This document shows, one piece after another, positions 25,551-35,070 of a DNA stretch of 64,000 nucleotides. The DNA lies in NCBI RefSeq assembly GCF_023823125.1, contig NZ_CP090949.1:992001-1056000 (forward strand), written 5' to 3'. The translations under genes were made by a program, and so were the position numbers. The notes below the pieces were generated by a model. The model did no database searches. It saw only the letters and a program-made list of their open reading frames with translations, and was not told the origin of the DNA. This DNA is from Erythrobacter aurantius (GTDB taxonomy: Bacteria; Pseudomonadota; Alphaproteobacteria; Sphingomonadales; Sphingomonadaceae). Each line of letters begins with the position of its first letter. Position 1 is the stretch's first letter.

Positions 25551-26312
25551 TCAGATGCCGCCCGGCGTGAAGTCGTGTCCGTTGGTGGCGAGGCCATCGC
25601 TGAGGCTGTCGACACAGCTTCGCAAGTCCTCCTCGCTGGTGGAACGGATCACGAAATTCGCGCCGACCCGGCCTTCGCGGAAGAAGGGGTAGGAGCCGAT
25701 CTGGCAATTCTCGTGCGCGTCCTCGACTTCGCGCAGCAGGTTGGCGACTTCGCTTTCGGCGACCCAGCAGCCGATCGTTTCGGACAGCAGCGGCGCGCCG
25801 CCCTCCAGCTCGCCTGTCAGCGCATCGAGCATTCCTGCCGTGATATGCGGGACGCCCGCCATCAGGATCACATTGCCCCGCCGGATGCCGGGCGCGCCCG
25901 ACATGCGATTGGGGATCAGGTCGGCCCCTTCGGGCACGCGCGCCATGCGCAGGCGCCCTTCGTTGAGGCCACCCTTGTTCGCGTAGTAACGCTCCAGCAG
26001 CGCGCGCGCTTCGGGATGGATGACCACAGGCACGCCCAGCGCTTCGGCCACGGCATCGACGGTTATGTCGTCATGCGTCGGCCCGATGCCGCCGGTGGTG
26101 AAGAGGTAATCATAGGCTTCGCGCAAGGCATTGACCGCCGCCACGATCCGTTCCTGCACATCGGGCACCACGCGCACTTCGGCAAGGCGGATGCCCTGCA
26201 CCTGAAGCCATGATGCGACCTGCGCGATGTTCTTGTCATGGGTGCGGCCGGAAAGGATTTCATCGCCGATGATGACGAGGCCGGCGGTCCAGATTTTGTC
26301 GGGGGCGTTCAT
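25551..26312 (-). CDS. CinA/MoaB-type molybdopterin-binding domain protein
   Basis: 253 residues. The MoCF-biosynthesis fold is marked by AGLVIIGDEILSGRTHDKN and YLFTTGGIGPTHDDITVDAVAEALGV. It corresponds to the N-terminal half of CinA (competence/damage-inducible protein A); the C-terminal deamidase domain is absent, as in many short bacterial members. CinA-type proteins hydrolyse ADP-ribose or are linked to NAD repair, but the short form is poorly characterised. It stands alone between the deacetylase and the flavin monooxygenase, on the minus strand. Confidence 0.88.
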   Translation of the reverse strand: MNAPDKIWTAGLVIIGDEILSGRTHDKNIAQVASWLQVQGIRLAEVRVVPDVQERIVAAVNALREAYDYLFTTGGIGPTHDDITVDAVAEALGVPVVIHPEARALLERYYANKGGLNEGRLRMARVPEGADLIPNRMSGAPGIRRGNVILMAGVPHITAGMLDALTGELEGGAPLLSETIGCWVAESEVANLLREVEDAHENCQIGSYPFFREGRVGANFVIRSTSEEDLRSCVDSLSDGLATNGHDFTPGGI

Positions 26313-26427
26313 GGGTTTTGGTTAGGGCAGACCCGGTGCAGCCTCAAGCGTGAACCTTGTCGCAATGTGCGATTTCGTTTGCCTTGCGGCGGCAAGGGCA
26401 GATGTCCGCCCTGGCGGCTGCGAAACG

Positions 26428-27936
26428 CTACTCAGCCGCTTCGAGCTGTTCCTCTGGCCGTTGCGAATTGGACCCGGCGCGGCGGAAAGCGAGGATGCCG
26501 TCATCCACCGGATCGCTCGCCATCAGCTTGCGATCAACCACATATTCCTGATTGAGCCGCCACGGGTAGTTCACCCCGTTTTTGGGCTGAATGTGCTTGG
26601 CGCGCTGGATATAGCCGCTGGAGAAATCGTAGATGTCGTCCTCTTCGATTTCCGCTTCCATTTCCGGGGTCAGAATCGGCACCACCGTGTCGATATTGCG
26701 GGAGCGCATCTCGTTCAGCACGCGGCAGACGTAATCGGAATTGATGTCCGCGCGCAGCGTCCAGCTGGCGTTGAGATAACCGAACACCACCGCCAGATTG
26801 GGCAGGTTCGAGAACATGCAGCCCTTGTAATAGAACCGCTGGGCGAAATCGACCGCTTCACCATCGACGCTGACGGCGATCTTGCCTGCGACCGCCATTT
26901 TCAGGCCCGTCGCGGTGATAATGATGTCGGCTTCGATCAGTTCGCCCGATTTGAGGCGGATGCCCTTGGCTTCGAACGCTTCGATATGGCCGGTGACGAT
27001 GCTCGCCTTGCCCGCGTTGATCGCGTTGAACATGTCCGCATCCGGCACCAGGCACAGACGCTGTTCCCAAGGATTGTAGGGCGGGGTGAAGGCTTCCTTG
27101 TCGTAATCCTTGCCCATCGCCTTTTCGAGGCCCTTGCGCAGGTTCTCCTTGACCTTCTCGGGCTTGTTGCGGGCCACCTTGAAGGTGAAATCCTGCATCC
27201 AGATGTTCTTGGCACGGGTGATCTTGTAGGCGAGTGTTTCGGGCAGGATCTTGCGCAGGAAATTGGCAAAGCCGTCCTTGGCCGGGCGCGACACCATCCA
27301 TGTCGGGGTGCGTTGAAGCATGGTGACGTGGGCGGCCTTGTCAGCCATCGACGGGACAATCGTCACCGCCGTCGCTCCCGATCCGATCACCACCACTTTC
27401 TTGCCCGCGTAATCCAGATCGTCGGGCCAGAACTGCGGGTGCACGACCTGCCCTTCGAACCCGCCTAGCTGGAAACCCGGATCGTACGGCTCGTCATAAT
27501 CGTAATAGCCCGATCCGAGATAGATGAAGTTCGCGGTGAGGTGTGAGCGGGTGCCGTCCTCCGCTTCCATCTCGACGTGCCAGCGCGCCTCGTCCGAGCG
27601 GAAATCGGCTGAAATCACTTTCTGACCGAACCGGATGTGGCGGCGGATGTCGCGTTCATCGACGATGCGGTTGAGGTATTCGAGAATGGCGGGCGCATCG
27701 GCGATGCTCTTTTCATGCCGCCACGGTTCGAAATCGAAACCCAGGGTGTGCATGTCGCTGTCCGACCGGATGCCGGGATAGCGGAACAGATCCCACGTCC
27801 CGCCGAGGTTCTCGCGCCGCTCGACGATGGCGAAGCTGTGGCCGGGGGCTTTCATCCGCATATGCGCGGCCATGCCGATACCCGAAATGCCTGCGCCGAC
27901 GATCAGCACATCAAAGTCTGGAGCTGTAGCTAACAT
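26428..27936 (-). CDS. Flavin-containing monooxygenase, Baeyer-Villiger type
   Basis: 502 residues from ATG 27936 (AGAGAGG upstream). Two Rossmann motifs: GAGISGIGMA near residue 13 (FAD) and VIGSGATAVTI (NADPH). Between them, GGTWDLFRYPGIRSDSDMHTLG matches the FAD-side signature of class B flavoproteins. The Baeyer-Villiger fingerprint between the two motifs is only loosely matched, so I call the type, not the substrate. It inserts one oxygen atom from O2 into a ketone or heteroatom using NADPH. It is divergent from a TonB receptor with ~95 bp between starts, which suggests oxidation of an imported hydrophobic compound. Confidence 0.87.
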   Translation of the reverse strand: MLATAPDFDVLIVGAGISGIGMAAHMRMKAPGHSFAIVERRENLGGTWDLFRYPGIRSDSDMHTLGFDFEPWRHEKSIADAPAILEYLNRIVDERDIRRHIRFGQKVISADFRSDEARWHVEMEAEDGTRSHLTANFIYLGSGYYDYDEPYDPGFQLGGFEGQVVHPQFWPDDLDYAGKKVVVIGSGATAVTIVPSMADKAAHVTMLQRTPTWMVSRPAKDGFANFLRKILPETLAYKITRAKNIWMQDFTFKVARNKPEKVKENLRKGLEKAMGKDYDKEAFTPPYNPWEQRLCLVPDADMFNAINAGKASIVTGHIEAFEAKGIRLKSGELIEADIIITATGLKMAVAGKIAVSVDGEAVDFAQRFYYKGCMFSNLPNLAVVFGYLNASWTLRADINSDYVCRVLNEMRSRNIDTVVPILTPEMEAEIEEDDIYDFSSGYIQRAKHIQPKNGVNYPWRLNQEYVVDRKLMASDPVDDGILAFRRAGSNSQRPEEQLEAAE

Positions 27937-28032
27937 TGAGCCTCTCTCTTCCCGTGTTGGCGGCAATGTAAACACACGTCGCCGTCAAAAGCGAGTCTTG
28001 ATAGCAATTTGAAACTGACTTTGTGCGCCGGA

Positions 28033-30078
28033 ATGATTAGTGCCGCGCACACCATGATGATTGCACTCAGGATTGCCGTTTCCAGCCTCGCCATGTCGCT
28101 CGCGACTGCCGCCTTCGCGCAGGACGACGATGTTTCTGACGGCAACGAGGACGAGATCATCGTCACGGGCGAAGGACTGGAGCCTCCGCTTTCGGGCATC
28201 GTCTATTCGACCACCACGATCGAGCGGGAGCAGATCACCTCCAGTGGTTCGGGCAGGATCGAGGATGTGCTGTCCAATGTTGCCGGCTTTCAGCAATTTC
28301 GCCGTTCGGACAGCCGATCATCGAACCCCAGCGCGCAAGGCGTGACGCTGCGCACATTGGGCGGGAACGCGACGAGCCGTGCGCTGGTGCTGCTCGACGG
28401 GGTGCCGATTGCCGATCCGTTCTTCGGGTATATTCCGCTGTCCTCGATTGCTCCTGAAACGCTCGGGCGCATCCGGGTGACGCGAGGCGGCGGATCGGGC
28501 CCGTTCGGGGCCGGGGCGCTGGCCGGGACGATCGAACTGGAAAGCGCAGGTCCTGCCGCATTAGGCCCGGTTTCAGCCAGCCTGTTGGCGAATGATCGTG
28601 AGGAGACCGAGGCGAGCGGCACCATATCGCGGCGATTGGGCAGCGGTTTTGCCACCATCAGCGGGCGTTGGGACCGGGGCGACGGGTTCTTCACCACTCC
28701 CGCATCCGATCGCGTGCCCGCAACCTCGCGCGCAGCCTTCGAAAGCTGGTCCGTCGGCTTGCGCGGGGTCGCCCCGATCAGCCCGGATGTCGAACTGCAG
28801 GCGCGCGTAGGCCTGTTCGACGATGCGCGCACCTTGCGCTTTGACGGAGCGGATTCCACCAGCGAAGGGCAGGATGCGAGCCTGCGGATCATCGGGCGGG
28901 GGGAATGGAAATTCGATGCGCTCGCCTATGTCCAGGCGCGCAATTTCTCCAATGTCGTGATCAGTTCGACCCGCTTCACCCGCGTGCTCGATCAACGCAA
29001 CACGCCGTCAACCGGGCTGGGCGGCAAGATCGAGGTCCGTCCGCCGATTGCCGAAGGGCATGATGTCCGCATCGGGGTGGACTATCGGCGCGCCGACGGG
29101 GAGTTGCAGGAAGAAGCCTATAGCGCGTTCAGCGGGCTGCTGACCGAACGCCGACGGGCCGGTGGCAACACAGCCAATCTGGGTTTCTTCGTCGAGGATG
29201 ACTGGGAAATCGGGCCGCTGGTGCTGACGGGTGGGCTGCGCGCCGATCACACCAGCATCGACGATGGCTTCTTCCGCGCTCTCAATTCCCAAGGTGGATT
29301 GGTGAGCGAGGTGATCGCACCCGATCGTTCCGACTGGGCGGTCAGCTGGCGCGCGGGGGCGTCGTTCTATGCCACCCGCCGGCTGGATTTGCGGGCGGCG
29401 GCCTACACCGGGTTGCGCCTCCCGACGCTGAACGAGCTTTACCGGCCCTTCGTGGTGTTCCCGGTGGTGACACAGGCCAATGCCGCACTGGAAAACGAGC
29501 GGCTCGAAGGGTTCGAGATCGGTCTCAACTGGCAGCCGGTCAACGAACTGGTGGTTTCGGTAACGGCGTTTGACAATGAGGTCGAAAACGCGATCGCCAA
29601 TGTTACTCTCGCGCCCAACCTTCGCCAGCGGCAGAACCTGCCCGCGATCGAAGCACGCGGGATCGAGGGCGCGCTGGCGCTGGCGCTGGGTGATGTCAGC
29701 TTCGATGCTTCGCTCGCCTACACGGATGCGCGCATCGCGGGCGAGGGCGCATCGCTGGCGCTAGATGGCAACCGGCCTCCGCAGACGCCCGAATTCTCCG
29801 CTTCCGCAACGCTGGCCTGGCAACCGAGCGAGCGCGTGCGTCTTGCTGCGACGCTGCGGCACGTCGGAGCGCAGTTCGAGGACGATCAGGAAACCGACAG
29901 CCTGCCTGCGGCCACCACGATCGACCTGTTCGCTCAGGCGCCGATTGCCGGGCGGTTTTTGCTTGTCGCGCGAGCCGAAAACCTTCTGGACGAAACGATA
30001 GTCACCCGCAATTCGGGCGGCAGCATCGATCTTGGCGTGCCACGGACAATCTGGCTGGGTTTGCGCTACGGGTTTTGA
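28033..30078 (+). CDS. TonB-dependent receptor
   Basis: About 681 residues from ATG 28033; an ATG at 28054 would also leave a complete signal peptide, which ends near AAFAQ. A TonB-box-like DEIIVTGEGLEPP comes next, followed by the plug (RIEDVLSNVAGFQ, LLDGVPIADPFFGYIP, RIRVTRGGGSGPFGAGALAGTIE). The barrel ends with the aromatic IWLGLRYGF. The size and BtuB/CirA-like plug fit uptake of a small ligand such as a cobalamin, haem or siderophore, but the ligand cannot be named. It is divergent from the flavin monooxygenase. Confidence 0.9.
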   Translation: MISAAHTMMIALRIAVSSLAMSLATAAFAQDDDVSDGNEDEIIVTGEGLEPPLSGIVYSTTTIEREQITSSGSGRIEDVLSNVAGFQQFRRSDSRSSNPSAQGVTLRTLGGNATSRALVLLDGVPIADPFFGYIPLSSIAPETLGRIRVTRGGGSGPFGAGALAGTIELESAGPAALGPVSASLLANDREETEASGTISRRLGSGFATISGRWDRGDGFFTTPASDRVPATSRAAFESWSVGLRGVAPISPDVELQARVGLFDDARTLRFDGADSTSEGQDASLRIIGRGEWKFDALAYVQARNFSNVVISSTRFTRVLDQRNTPSTGLGGKIEVRPPIAEGHDVRIGVDYRRADGELQEEAYSAFSGLLTERRRAGGNTANLGFFVEDDWEIGPLVLTGGLRADHTSIDDGFFRALNSQGGLVSEVIAPDRSDWAVSWRAGASFYATRRLDLRAAAYTGLRLPTLNELYRPFVVFPVVTQANAALENERLEGFEIGLNWQPVNELVVSVTAFDNEVENAIANVTLAPNLRQRQNLPAIEARGIEGALALALGDVSFDASLAYTDARIAGEGASLALDGNRPPQTPEFSASATLAWQPSERVRLAATLRHVGAQFEDDQETDSLPAATTIDLFAQAPIAGRFLLVARAENLLDETIVTRNSGGSIDLGVPRTIWLGLRYGF

Positions 30079-30228
30079 TGCGCTGCAACAAAATTAGCAG
30101 AGTCGGGCCGGGCGCGGAACTATGCTGCGTTGCAGCAGGAAATGTTGCATTTTTGCTACTGTCGTCAACAACCTCTCGCTGACTCTTGGCATTGGGAAAT
30201 GCGCTGGTAATCTGCGGAGTTGGAGAGC

Positions 30229-30254
30229 CCGATTGGCGATTTACCAATCGGTAA
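30229..30254. promoter_or_regulatory. Nested inverted repeats upstream of a TonB receptor
   Basis: CCGATTGG (30229-30236), 7-bp spacer, CCAATCGG (30244-30251) is a perfect 8-bp inverted repeat. Overlapping it, TTACC-AATC-GGTAA (30241-30254) forms a second one. It ends 16 bp before the receptor start, so a bound protein would block initiation. Likely the site of a TetR-type repressor encoded elsewhere. Confidence 0.6.
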
Positions 30255-30270
30255 GTGGAGAGGAAAATCT

Positions 30271-32829
30271 ATGACACGTAAGCTTGCAGCTTATGCTGCC
30301 GGCCTCCTGGCCTGCAGTTCGTTCACCGCGCCCGCCTTTGCGCAGGCCAACGGCCAGGTTGCGGCCCCGGATGAAGATGATGGCGTCATCATCGTTACGG
30401 CGACCCGGCGCGCGCAGGACGTGCAGGACATCCCTATCGCTGTGACCGCGATCGCTCCGCAGGCGCTGGAAAACCAGGGCGTCGACAACATTCAGGAAAT
30501 CGCCACGCTCGCGCCAAGCTTCACTGCCAGCCAGGCGCAGCTTGCCTCGGGTTCGGTGGTGCTGCGCGTTCGTGGTGTGGGTACGACCTCGAACAATATC
30601 GGCTTTGAAAGCGCGGTCGGCATCTTCATCGACGGTGCATACCAGTCGCGCCCCGGCGTCGCGCTTAGCGAATTCGTCGACATCGAGCGTGTCGAAGTTC
30701 TGCGCGGCCCGCAGGGCACGCTGTTCGGCCGCAACACTTCGGCCGGTGCGCTCAACATCACGACCAAGCGCGCGGATGTGAACGACTTCGAAGGCTTCGT
30801 GAACGCCTCTTATGGCAACTTCAACGAAATCAGCCTGCAGGGTGCGGTCAACGTGCCGATCGTGCAGGACACCCTCGCATTCCGCGTCACCGGGGCCTAT
30901 CGCGAGCGTGACGGTTTCCTGACCGCTGTGAACGGTGCCGGAACCGAAATCGGCGACACCAATGATGTCGACCAGTATCTCATCCGTGCGCAGCTCGGCT
31001 GGGATACCAAAGGTGGTGTTCAGGGCCGACTGATCTTCGATTATTCCAAGAGCCAGTCCAGCTGCTGCGGCGCGATCGAGCTTTATCAATCGCCGCTCGT
31101 AACGGGCGGCGCCTATGCTGCGGTCGGCCTCGGTCTCAATGGCGGCAACGGCCAGCCTTCGGTGTCGACCAACCCGTTCGGCCAGACCGAGTTCGAAGAG
31201 GCGCTCGACAATCGCACCGTATCGCTCAACCGCGTGCCGGTGGCCGATATCGACAACTTCGGTGTGACTGGTGAAATCGAATTCCCGATTTCCGACAGCG
31301 CCGACCTGATCTTCATCGGTTCCTATCGCAAGTATGAATCCTTCGAGAGCTACGATTCCGACTTCACCGCGCTCGACATCTTCGATGTGGACGCGCTGAA
31401 CCTCGACCTCGAAACCTGGACGGCGGAACTCCGCCTTCAGGGCGAAGCTGCGGATGGCAAGCTCAACTATGTGGTGGGCGGCTATTACTCCGATGAATCG
31501 ATCGATCAGTCGGTCAGCTTCTCGCTCGGTCAGGACTATGGCGAAAACGTCGGCGCGCTGCTGTTCGTGCCCACCGGCGGTGCGCTCGGCCCCAATCCGC
31601 TGACCGTATTCACCGGTCTTGACCCGGCCGGAACCAGCAACACCAACCGGTTCCAGCAAAGCGCGCAGAGCTACTCGATCTTCGGCAACGTCTCGTACGA
31701 GCTGGCCGAAGGCCTCGAACTGACGCTCGGCGGCCGCTATTCGTGGGAAGAAAAGGATGGCGGTTTCTCGCAGACTGCCGTCAACAATCAGGTCTGCCCG
31801 GCAACGCTGGGTGCACTGGGTGCCATCCCCGCCGCGCTGCAACCGAGCTTCATCGTTCTGGGCTGCTTCGGCTTCACCGCTCCGGCTGACCTGCCGCAAG
31901 CGGCTGTCCTGCCGCTGGTTCGCACTTTCCAGACCAATTTCAGCGATGAAGAGTTCATCTACACCGCCCGGCTCGGCTATGAATTCTCCGCGCCGGTCAA
32001 CATTTATGCGAGCTTCACGCATGGCTACAAGGCGGGTGGTATCAACCTCGACACCACCGCTGCGGTGTCAGGCGCCGATCCGCGCTTCCTGTCGGAAGAG
32101 GTCGATGCCTATGAAATCGGCGTCAAGAGCCGTCTGATCGACGATGCGGTGACGCTGAATATCGCGGCCTTTCATGAAGAGTTCTCGAACTTCCAGGTGC
32201 TCGAATTCACTGGCACCGCGTTCCAGACCTTCAACGTGCCTGTCGCGAAATCGACCGGTCTGGAAATCGAAAGCCTCATCCGTCCGACCAGCGAACTGAC
32301 GATCAACGCTTCGGCCACGATCCTGGATGCGCGCTATCCGGAGGATTGCGCCGGGAACCAGGCCAACGTCGTGACCGTGGCATCGCTTTGCGGCAACTCG
32401 CTGACCAACGCCGCCGATCTCGTCGCGATCTTCGGGGCGCTGTGGGAAAAGCCGATCAACGACTCCACCGAATTCTTCCTTTCGGGACAGATGCGGATGG
32501 AAGGCGATCAGCGCACCTCGACGCAGGCAATCGTACCGCCAAGCGCGGCGCAGATCGCTGCAGCCGGTAGCCTGCAGGCGGCCATCGATGCGGCACCGCT
32601 GATCATCGGTGACGTCCAGGACGGCAAGATCTTCGGCAACGTGCGTGCCGGTCTGCGGTTTGCAGACGGTGCCTACTCGATCGAAGGTTTCGTCAACAAC
32701 ATCACCGACGAAGTGGTGCGCGGCGTCACCTTCAACACCACGCTGCGCGGCAGCGGCGCGGCGAACTCGCGTTCGGCCTTCTCGCTGCAACCCCGCACTT
32801 ACGGTGTGACGGTACGCGCCAAGTTCTAA
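30271..32829 (+). CDS. TonB-dependent receptor, sphingomonad catabolic type
   Basis: 852 residues from ATG 30271 with ribosome site GGAGAGG. Signal peptide ends near APAFAQ. The plug includes VIIVTATRRAQDVQDIPIAV, a very common TonB-box/plug start in Sphingomonadales, then RVRGVGT, GIFIDGAYQSRPG and RVEVLRGPQGTLFGRNTSAGA. The barrel carries the long, Asn/Asp-rich loops and terminates in an aromatic strand (YGVTVRAKF). Receptors of this type often accompany hydrophobic-compound, steroid or aromatic catabolism. It is followed by an acyl-CoA dehydrogenase on the opposite strand beyond a strong terminator. Confidence 0.93.
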   Translation: MTRKLAAYAAGLLACSSFTAPAFAQANGQVAAPDEDDGVIIVTATRRAQDVQDIPIAVTAIAPQALENQGVDNIQEIATLAPSFTASQAQLASGSVVLRVRGVGTTSNNIGFESAVGIFIDGAYQSRPGVALSEFVDIERVEVLRGPQGTLFGRNTSAGALNITTKRADVNDFEGFVNASYGNFNEISLQGAVNVPIVQDTLAFRVTGAYRERDGFLTAVNGAGTEIGDTNDVDQYLIRAQLGWDTKGGVQGRLIFDYSKSQSSCCGAIELYQSPLVTGGAYAAVGLGLNGGNGQPSVSTNPFGQTEFEEALDNRTVSLNRVPVADIDNFGVTGEIEFPISDSADLIFIGSYRKYESFESYDSDFTALDIFDVDALNLDLETWTAELRLQGEAADGKLNYVVGGYYSDESIDQSVSFSLGQDYGENVGALLFVPTGGALGPNPLTVFTGLDPAGTSNTNRFQQSAQSYSIFGNVSYELAEGLELTLGGRYSWEEKDGGFSQTAVNNQVCPATLGALGAIPAALQPSFIVLGCFGFTAPADLPQAAVLPLVRTFQTNFSDEEFIYTARLGYEFSAPVNIYASFTHGYKAGGINLDTTAAVSGADPRFLSEEVDAYEIGVKSRLIDDAVTLNIAAFHEEFSNFQVLEFTGTAFQTFNVPVAKSTGLEIESLIRPTSELTINASATILDARYPEDCAGNQANVVTVASLCGNSLTNAADLVAIFGALWEKPINDSTEFFLSGQMRMEGDQRTSTQAIVPPSAAQIAAAGSLQAAIDAAPLIIGDVQDGKIFGNVRAGLRFADGAYSIEGFVNNITDEVVRGVTFNTTLRGSGAANSRSAFSLQPRTYGVTVRAKF

Positions 32830-32850
32830 GCGTAAGCGCAGAACCAAAGA

Positions 32851-32888
32851 AAGGGCGGCTCGGGAAACCGGGCCGCCCTTTTTGTTTT
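32851..32888 (+). terminator. Rho-independent terminator after the TonB receptor
   Basis: Stem AAGGGCGGCTCGG / CCGGGCCGCCCTT with a GAAA tetraloop (32851-32880), followed by TTTTTGTTTT. The upstream A-rich run may let it also serve the convergent acyl-CoA dehydrogenase gene. Confidence 0.9.
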
Positions 32889-32928
32889 GAGAGTTTAAGT
32901 TTGGGTAGGCCCCTATGGGCCTGCCCGT

Positions 32929-34092
32929 TCACATAGACCTGGCGATCAGCATCTTCATGACTTCGTTCGATCCACCAAAGATGCGGGTGATGCGCGCATC
33001 GCGGTACATCTTGGCGATCGGGTATTCGTTGATGTAGCCCGCGCCGCCGTGCAGCTGCAGGCACTTGTCGACGACTTCGCTCTGAAGCTCCGTGACCCAG
33101 TATTTCGCCATGGCCGCAGTCGCCACGTCCAGCTCGCCCTTGAGCAGCTTGGCAATGCAATCGTTCACGAAGATGCGGGCTGCCGTGCCGCGCGCTTTCA
33201 GGTCGGCGAGCACGAATTGCGTGTTCTGGAAATCCCAGATCGTCTGGCCGAACGCCTTGCGCGATTTGACATATTCGATCGTGGTATCGAGCGCCTTCTC
33301 GATTCCCGTGGCCGCACCCATCGCGATCACGAGGCGTTCCTGCGCAAGCTCGCCCATCAACTGATAGAAGCCCTTGCCTTCGACTCCGCCCAGAATGTTC
33401 TCCGCCGGGACAAAGACATTGTCGAAGAACAGTTCCGAAGTGTCCGCCGCGTCGAGCCCGATCTTGTCGAGCTTCTTGCCGCGCTGGAACCCTTCGGCTC
33501 CCTCGGTTTCGAGCAGCATCAGCGAAATGCCCTTGGCGCGCTCGTTCGGGTCGGTCTTGGCAACGACGACGATGAAATCGGCGGTCTGGCCGTTGGAGAT
33601 ATAGGTCTTGGCGCCGTTGATGCGGTAGCCGTTGCCGTCCTTCAGAGCGGTGGTGGTGATCGACTGGAGGTCGCTGCCCACGCCCGGCTCGGTCATCGCA
33701 ATTGCGCTGACGAGTTCGCCGGTGACGAGCTTGGGCAGATACTTCTGCTTCTGCTCTTCGGTGCCGTGACGAACCAGATAGGGCAGGATGATGGTGTTGT
33801 GCAGGCTAGCGGCAAAGCCGTCGACGCCATGCTTGGCCTGCTGATCGATCACGACGATATCGTGCCGGAAGTCGCCACCATGGCCGCCATATTCGGTCGG
33901 AACCGAAACGCCCAGCAGGCCAGCCGCACCGGCCTCGCGCCAGAAATCGCGCTCAACCTGGCCTTCGTCGCGCCATTTCTGGACGCGCTTTTCCGGGGCA
34001 TGCTGCTGATAGAATTTGCCCACTGCATCGGCGAAGATCGCAATTTCTTCGTCCTGCATGAATTCGGGCTGGGGCACGTCGATGACGGGCAT
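32929..34092 (-). CDS. Acyl-CoA dehydrogenase
   Basis: 387 residues from ATG 34092 (GAGAGGAAG upstream). Family signatures: AMTEPGVGSDLQSI (flavin/substrate site), the middle-domain IGLDAADTSELFFDNVFVP, QLHGGAGYINEYPIAKMYRDARI, and IFGGSNEVMKMLIA at the C-terminus. The catalytic base is probably the Glu in GELAQERL, as in long-chain and isovaleryl-CoA dehydrogenases, because the usual Glu of the FEGTSE position is absent. It oxidises an acyl-CoA to enoyl-CoA with electrons to ETF. It is followed on the same strand by an enoyl-CoA hydratase 80 bp further on. Confidence 0.93.
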   Translation of the reverse strand: MPVIDVPQPEFMQDEEIAIFADAVGKFYQQHAPEKRVQKWRDEGQVERDFWREAGAAGLLGVSVPTEYGGHGGDFRHDIVVIDQQAKHGVDGFAASLHNTIILPYLVRHGTEEQKQKYLPKLVTGELVSAIAMTEPGVGSDLQSITTTALKDGNGYRINGAKTYISNGQTADFIVVVAKTDPNERAKGISLMLLETEGAEGFQRGKKLDKIGLDAADTSELFFDNVFVPAENILGGVEGKGFYQLMGELAQERLVIAMGAATGIEKALDTTIEYVKSRKAFGQTIWDFQNTQFVLADLKARGTAARIFVNDCIAKLLKGELDVATAAMAKYWVTELQSEVVDKCLQLHGGAGYINEYPIAKMYRDARITRIFGGSNEVMKMLIARSM

Positions 34093-34173
34093 GGTGTCTT
34101 CCTCTCTCGCTTAATCCCATGAAGCTACGCCCGCCCCACCGATCCGGAGGCGCGGGCGCGGCCAAAATTCCGG

Positions 34174-34941
34174 TTACTTGCCCTTCCAGTTGGGCGCGCG
34201 CTTTTCGGCGAAGGCGGCTGCGCCTTCGCGCGCGTCTTCCGATACGAACACCGGCGCGATAAGCTGCGCCTGCTTCTTGTAGCGGTCTTCCATTGCCCAG
34301 CCGCGCGATTCCTTCATCACCTGCTTCGAAACGCGCACGGCAAGCGGGCCGTTGGCGGCGATGCGCGCGGCCAGTTCCTTTGCCCCGTCCAGCGCCGAAC
34401 CTTCGGTAACGGTGTTGATCAGGCCCAGTTCGTAGGCGCGCTTGGCATCGATGAAATCACCCGTCAGCGCCAGTTCCATCGCGATCCGCTCGGGGATCTG
34501 GTCAGGCAGCATCATCACCCCGCCTGCTGCAGCGACGAGGCCGCGCTTGGCTTCGGGGATGCCGAATTTCGCGCCAGCATTGGCCACCACCAGATCGCAG
34601 GCGATCATCAGTTCAAGCCCACCGGCCAGAGCATATCCTTCAACTGCCGCGATCAGCGGCTTGGCCGGGGGTGCCTGCACCACGCCGCCAAAGCCGCGCC
34701 CTTCGACGGTGGGGCTTTCGCCGCGCAGGAAGCCCTTGAGGTCCATGCCCGAACAGAATGTGCCGCCCGCACCCGTCAGGATGCCGACGCGCAGATCGTC
34801 TTCGCTGTCGAGCCGTTCCATCGCCGCCGCGATTCCCTCTGCCGCCGCCTTGGTCATGGCGTTCTTGGCTTCGGGGCGATTGATCGTGACGATCAGCACG
34901 CCGTTGTCGACTTCGGTCAGGACTTCTGGTGTATCGGACAA
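34174..34941 (-). CDS. Enoyl-CoA hydratase/isomerase (crotonase family)
   Basis: 255 residues from TTG 34941, which has a GGGAGAG ribosome site. Crotonase motifs: FCSGMDLKGF (oxyanion hole), GYALAGGLELMIACDL, FGIPEAKRGL and RIAMELALTG; the two Glu in the last motifs match the catalytic Glu144 and Glu164 of rat enoyl-CoA hydratase. It hydrates enoyl-CoA in beta-oxidation. The gene is divergent from the thiolase gene across a 129-bp gap and runs the same way as the acyl-CoA dehydrogenase, giving a complete oxidation module. Confidence 0.93.
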   Translation of the reverse strand: MSDTPEVLTEVDNGVLIVTINRPEAKNAMTKAAAEGIAAAMERLDSEDDLRVGILTGAGGTFCSGMDLKGFLRGESPTVEGRGFGGVVQAPPAKPLIAAVEGYALAGGLELMIACDLVVANAGAKFGIPEAKRGLVAAAGGVMMLPDQIPERIAMELALTGDFIDAKRAYELGLINTVTEGSALDGAKELAARIAANGPLAVRVSKQVMKESRGWAMEDRYKKQAQLIAPVFVSEDAREGAAAFAEKRAPNWKGK

Positions 34942-34981
34942 AGCTTCTCTCCCTGAATTTTTAGCCCTAGCTAATTTGAGA

Positions 34982-34994
34982 TTGCGAAATGCAA
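34982..34994. promoter_or_regulatory. Inverted repeat TTGC-GAAAT-GCAA in a divergent promoter region
   Basis: A 4-bp inverted repeat with 5-bp spacer in the region between the enoyl-CoA hydratase (minus) and thiolase (plus) genes. Too short to be decisive, but placed where a shared operator would be expected. Confidence 0.25.
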
Positions 34995-35070
34995 CTGAAT
35001 TCTTGTGCGAGTGGTGCAGTCGGTTTACGGAAACGTCAACCGCAATTTCGATAGATCGAGAGAGGAAATC

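Noticed and set aside
28010..28030. AAACTG half-site before the second TonB receptor
   Set aside because: There is no CAGTTT ten bases away, so it is not a fourth copy of the TetR-type operator.
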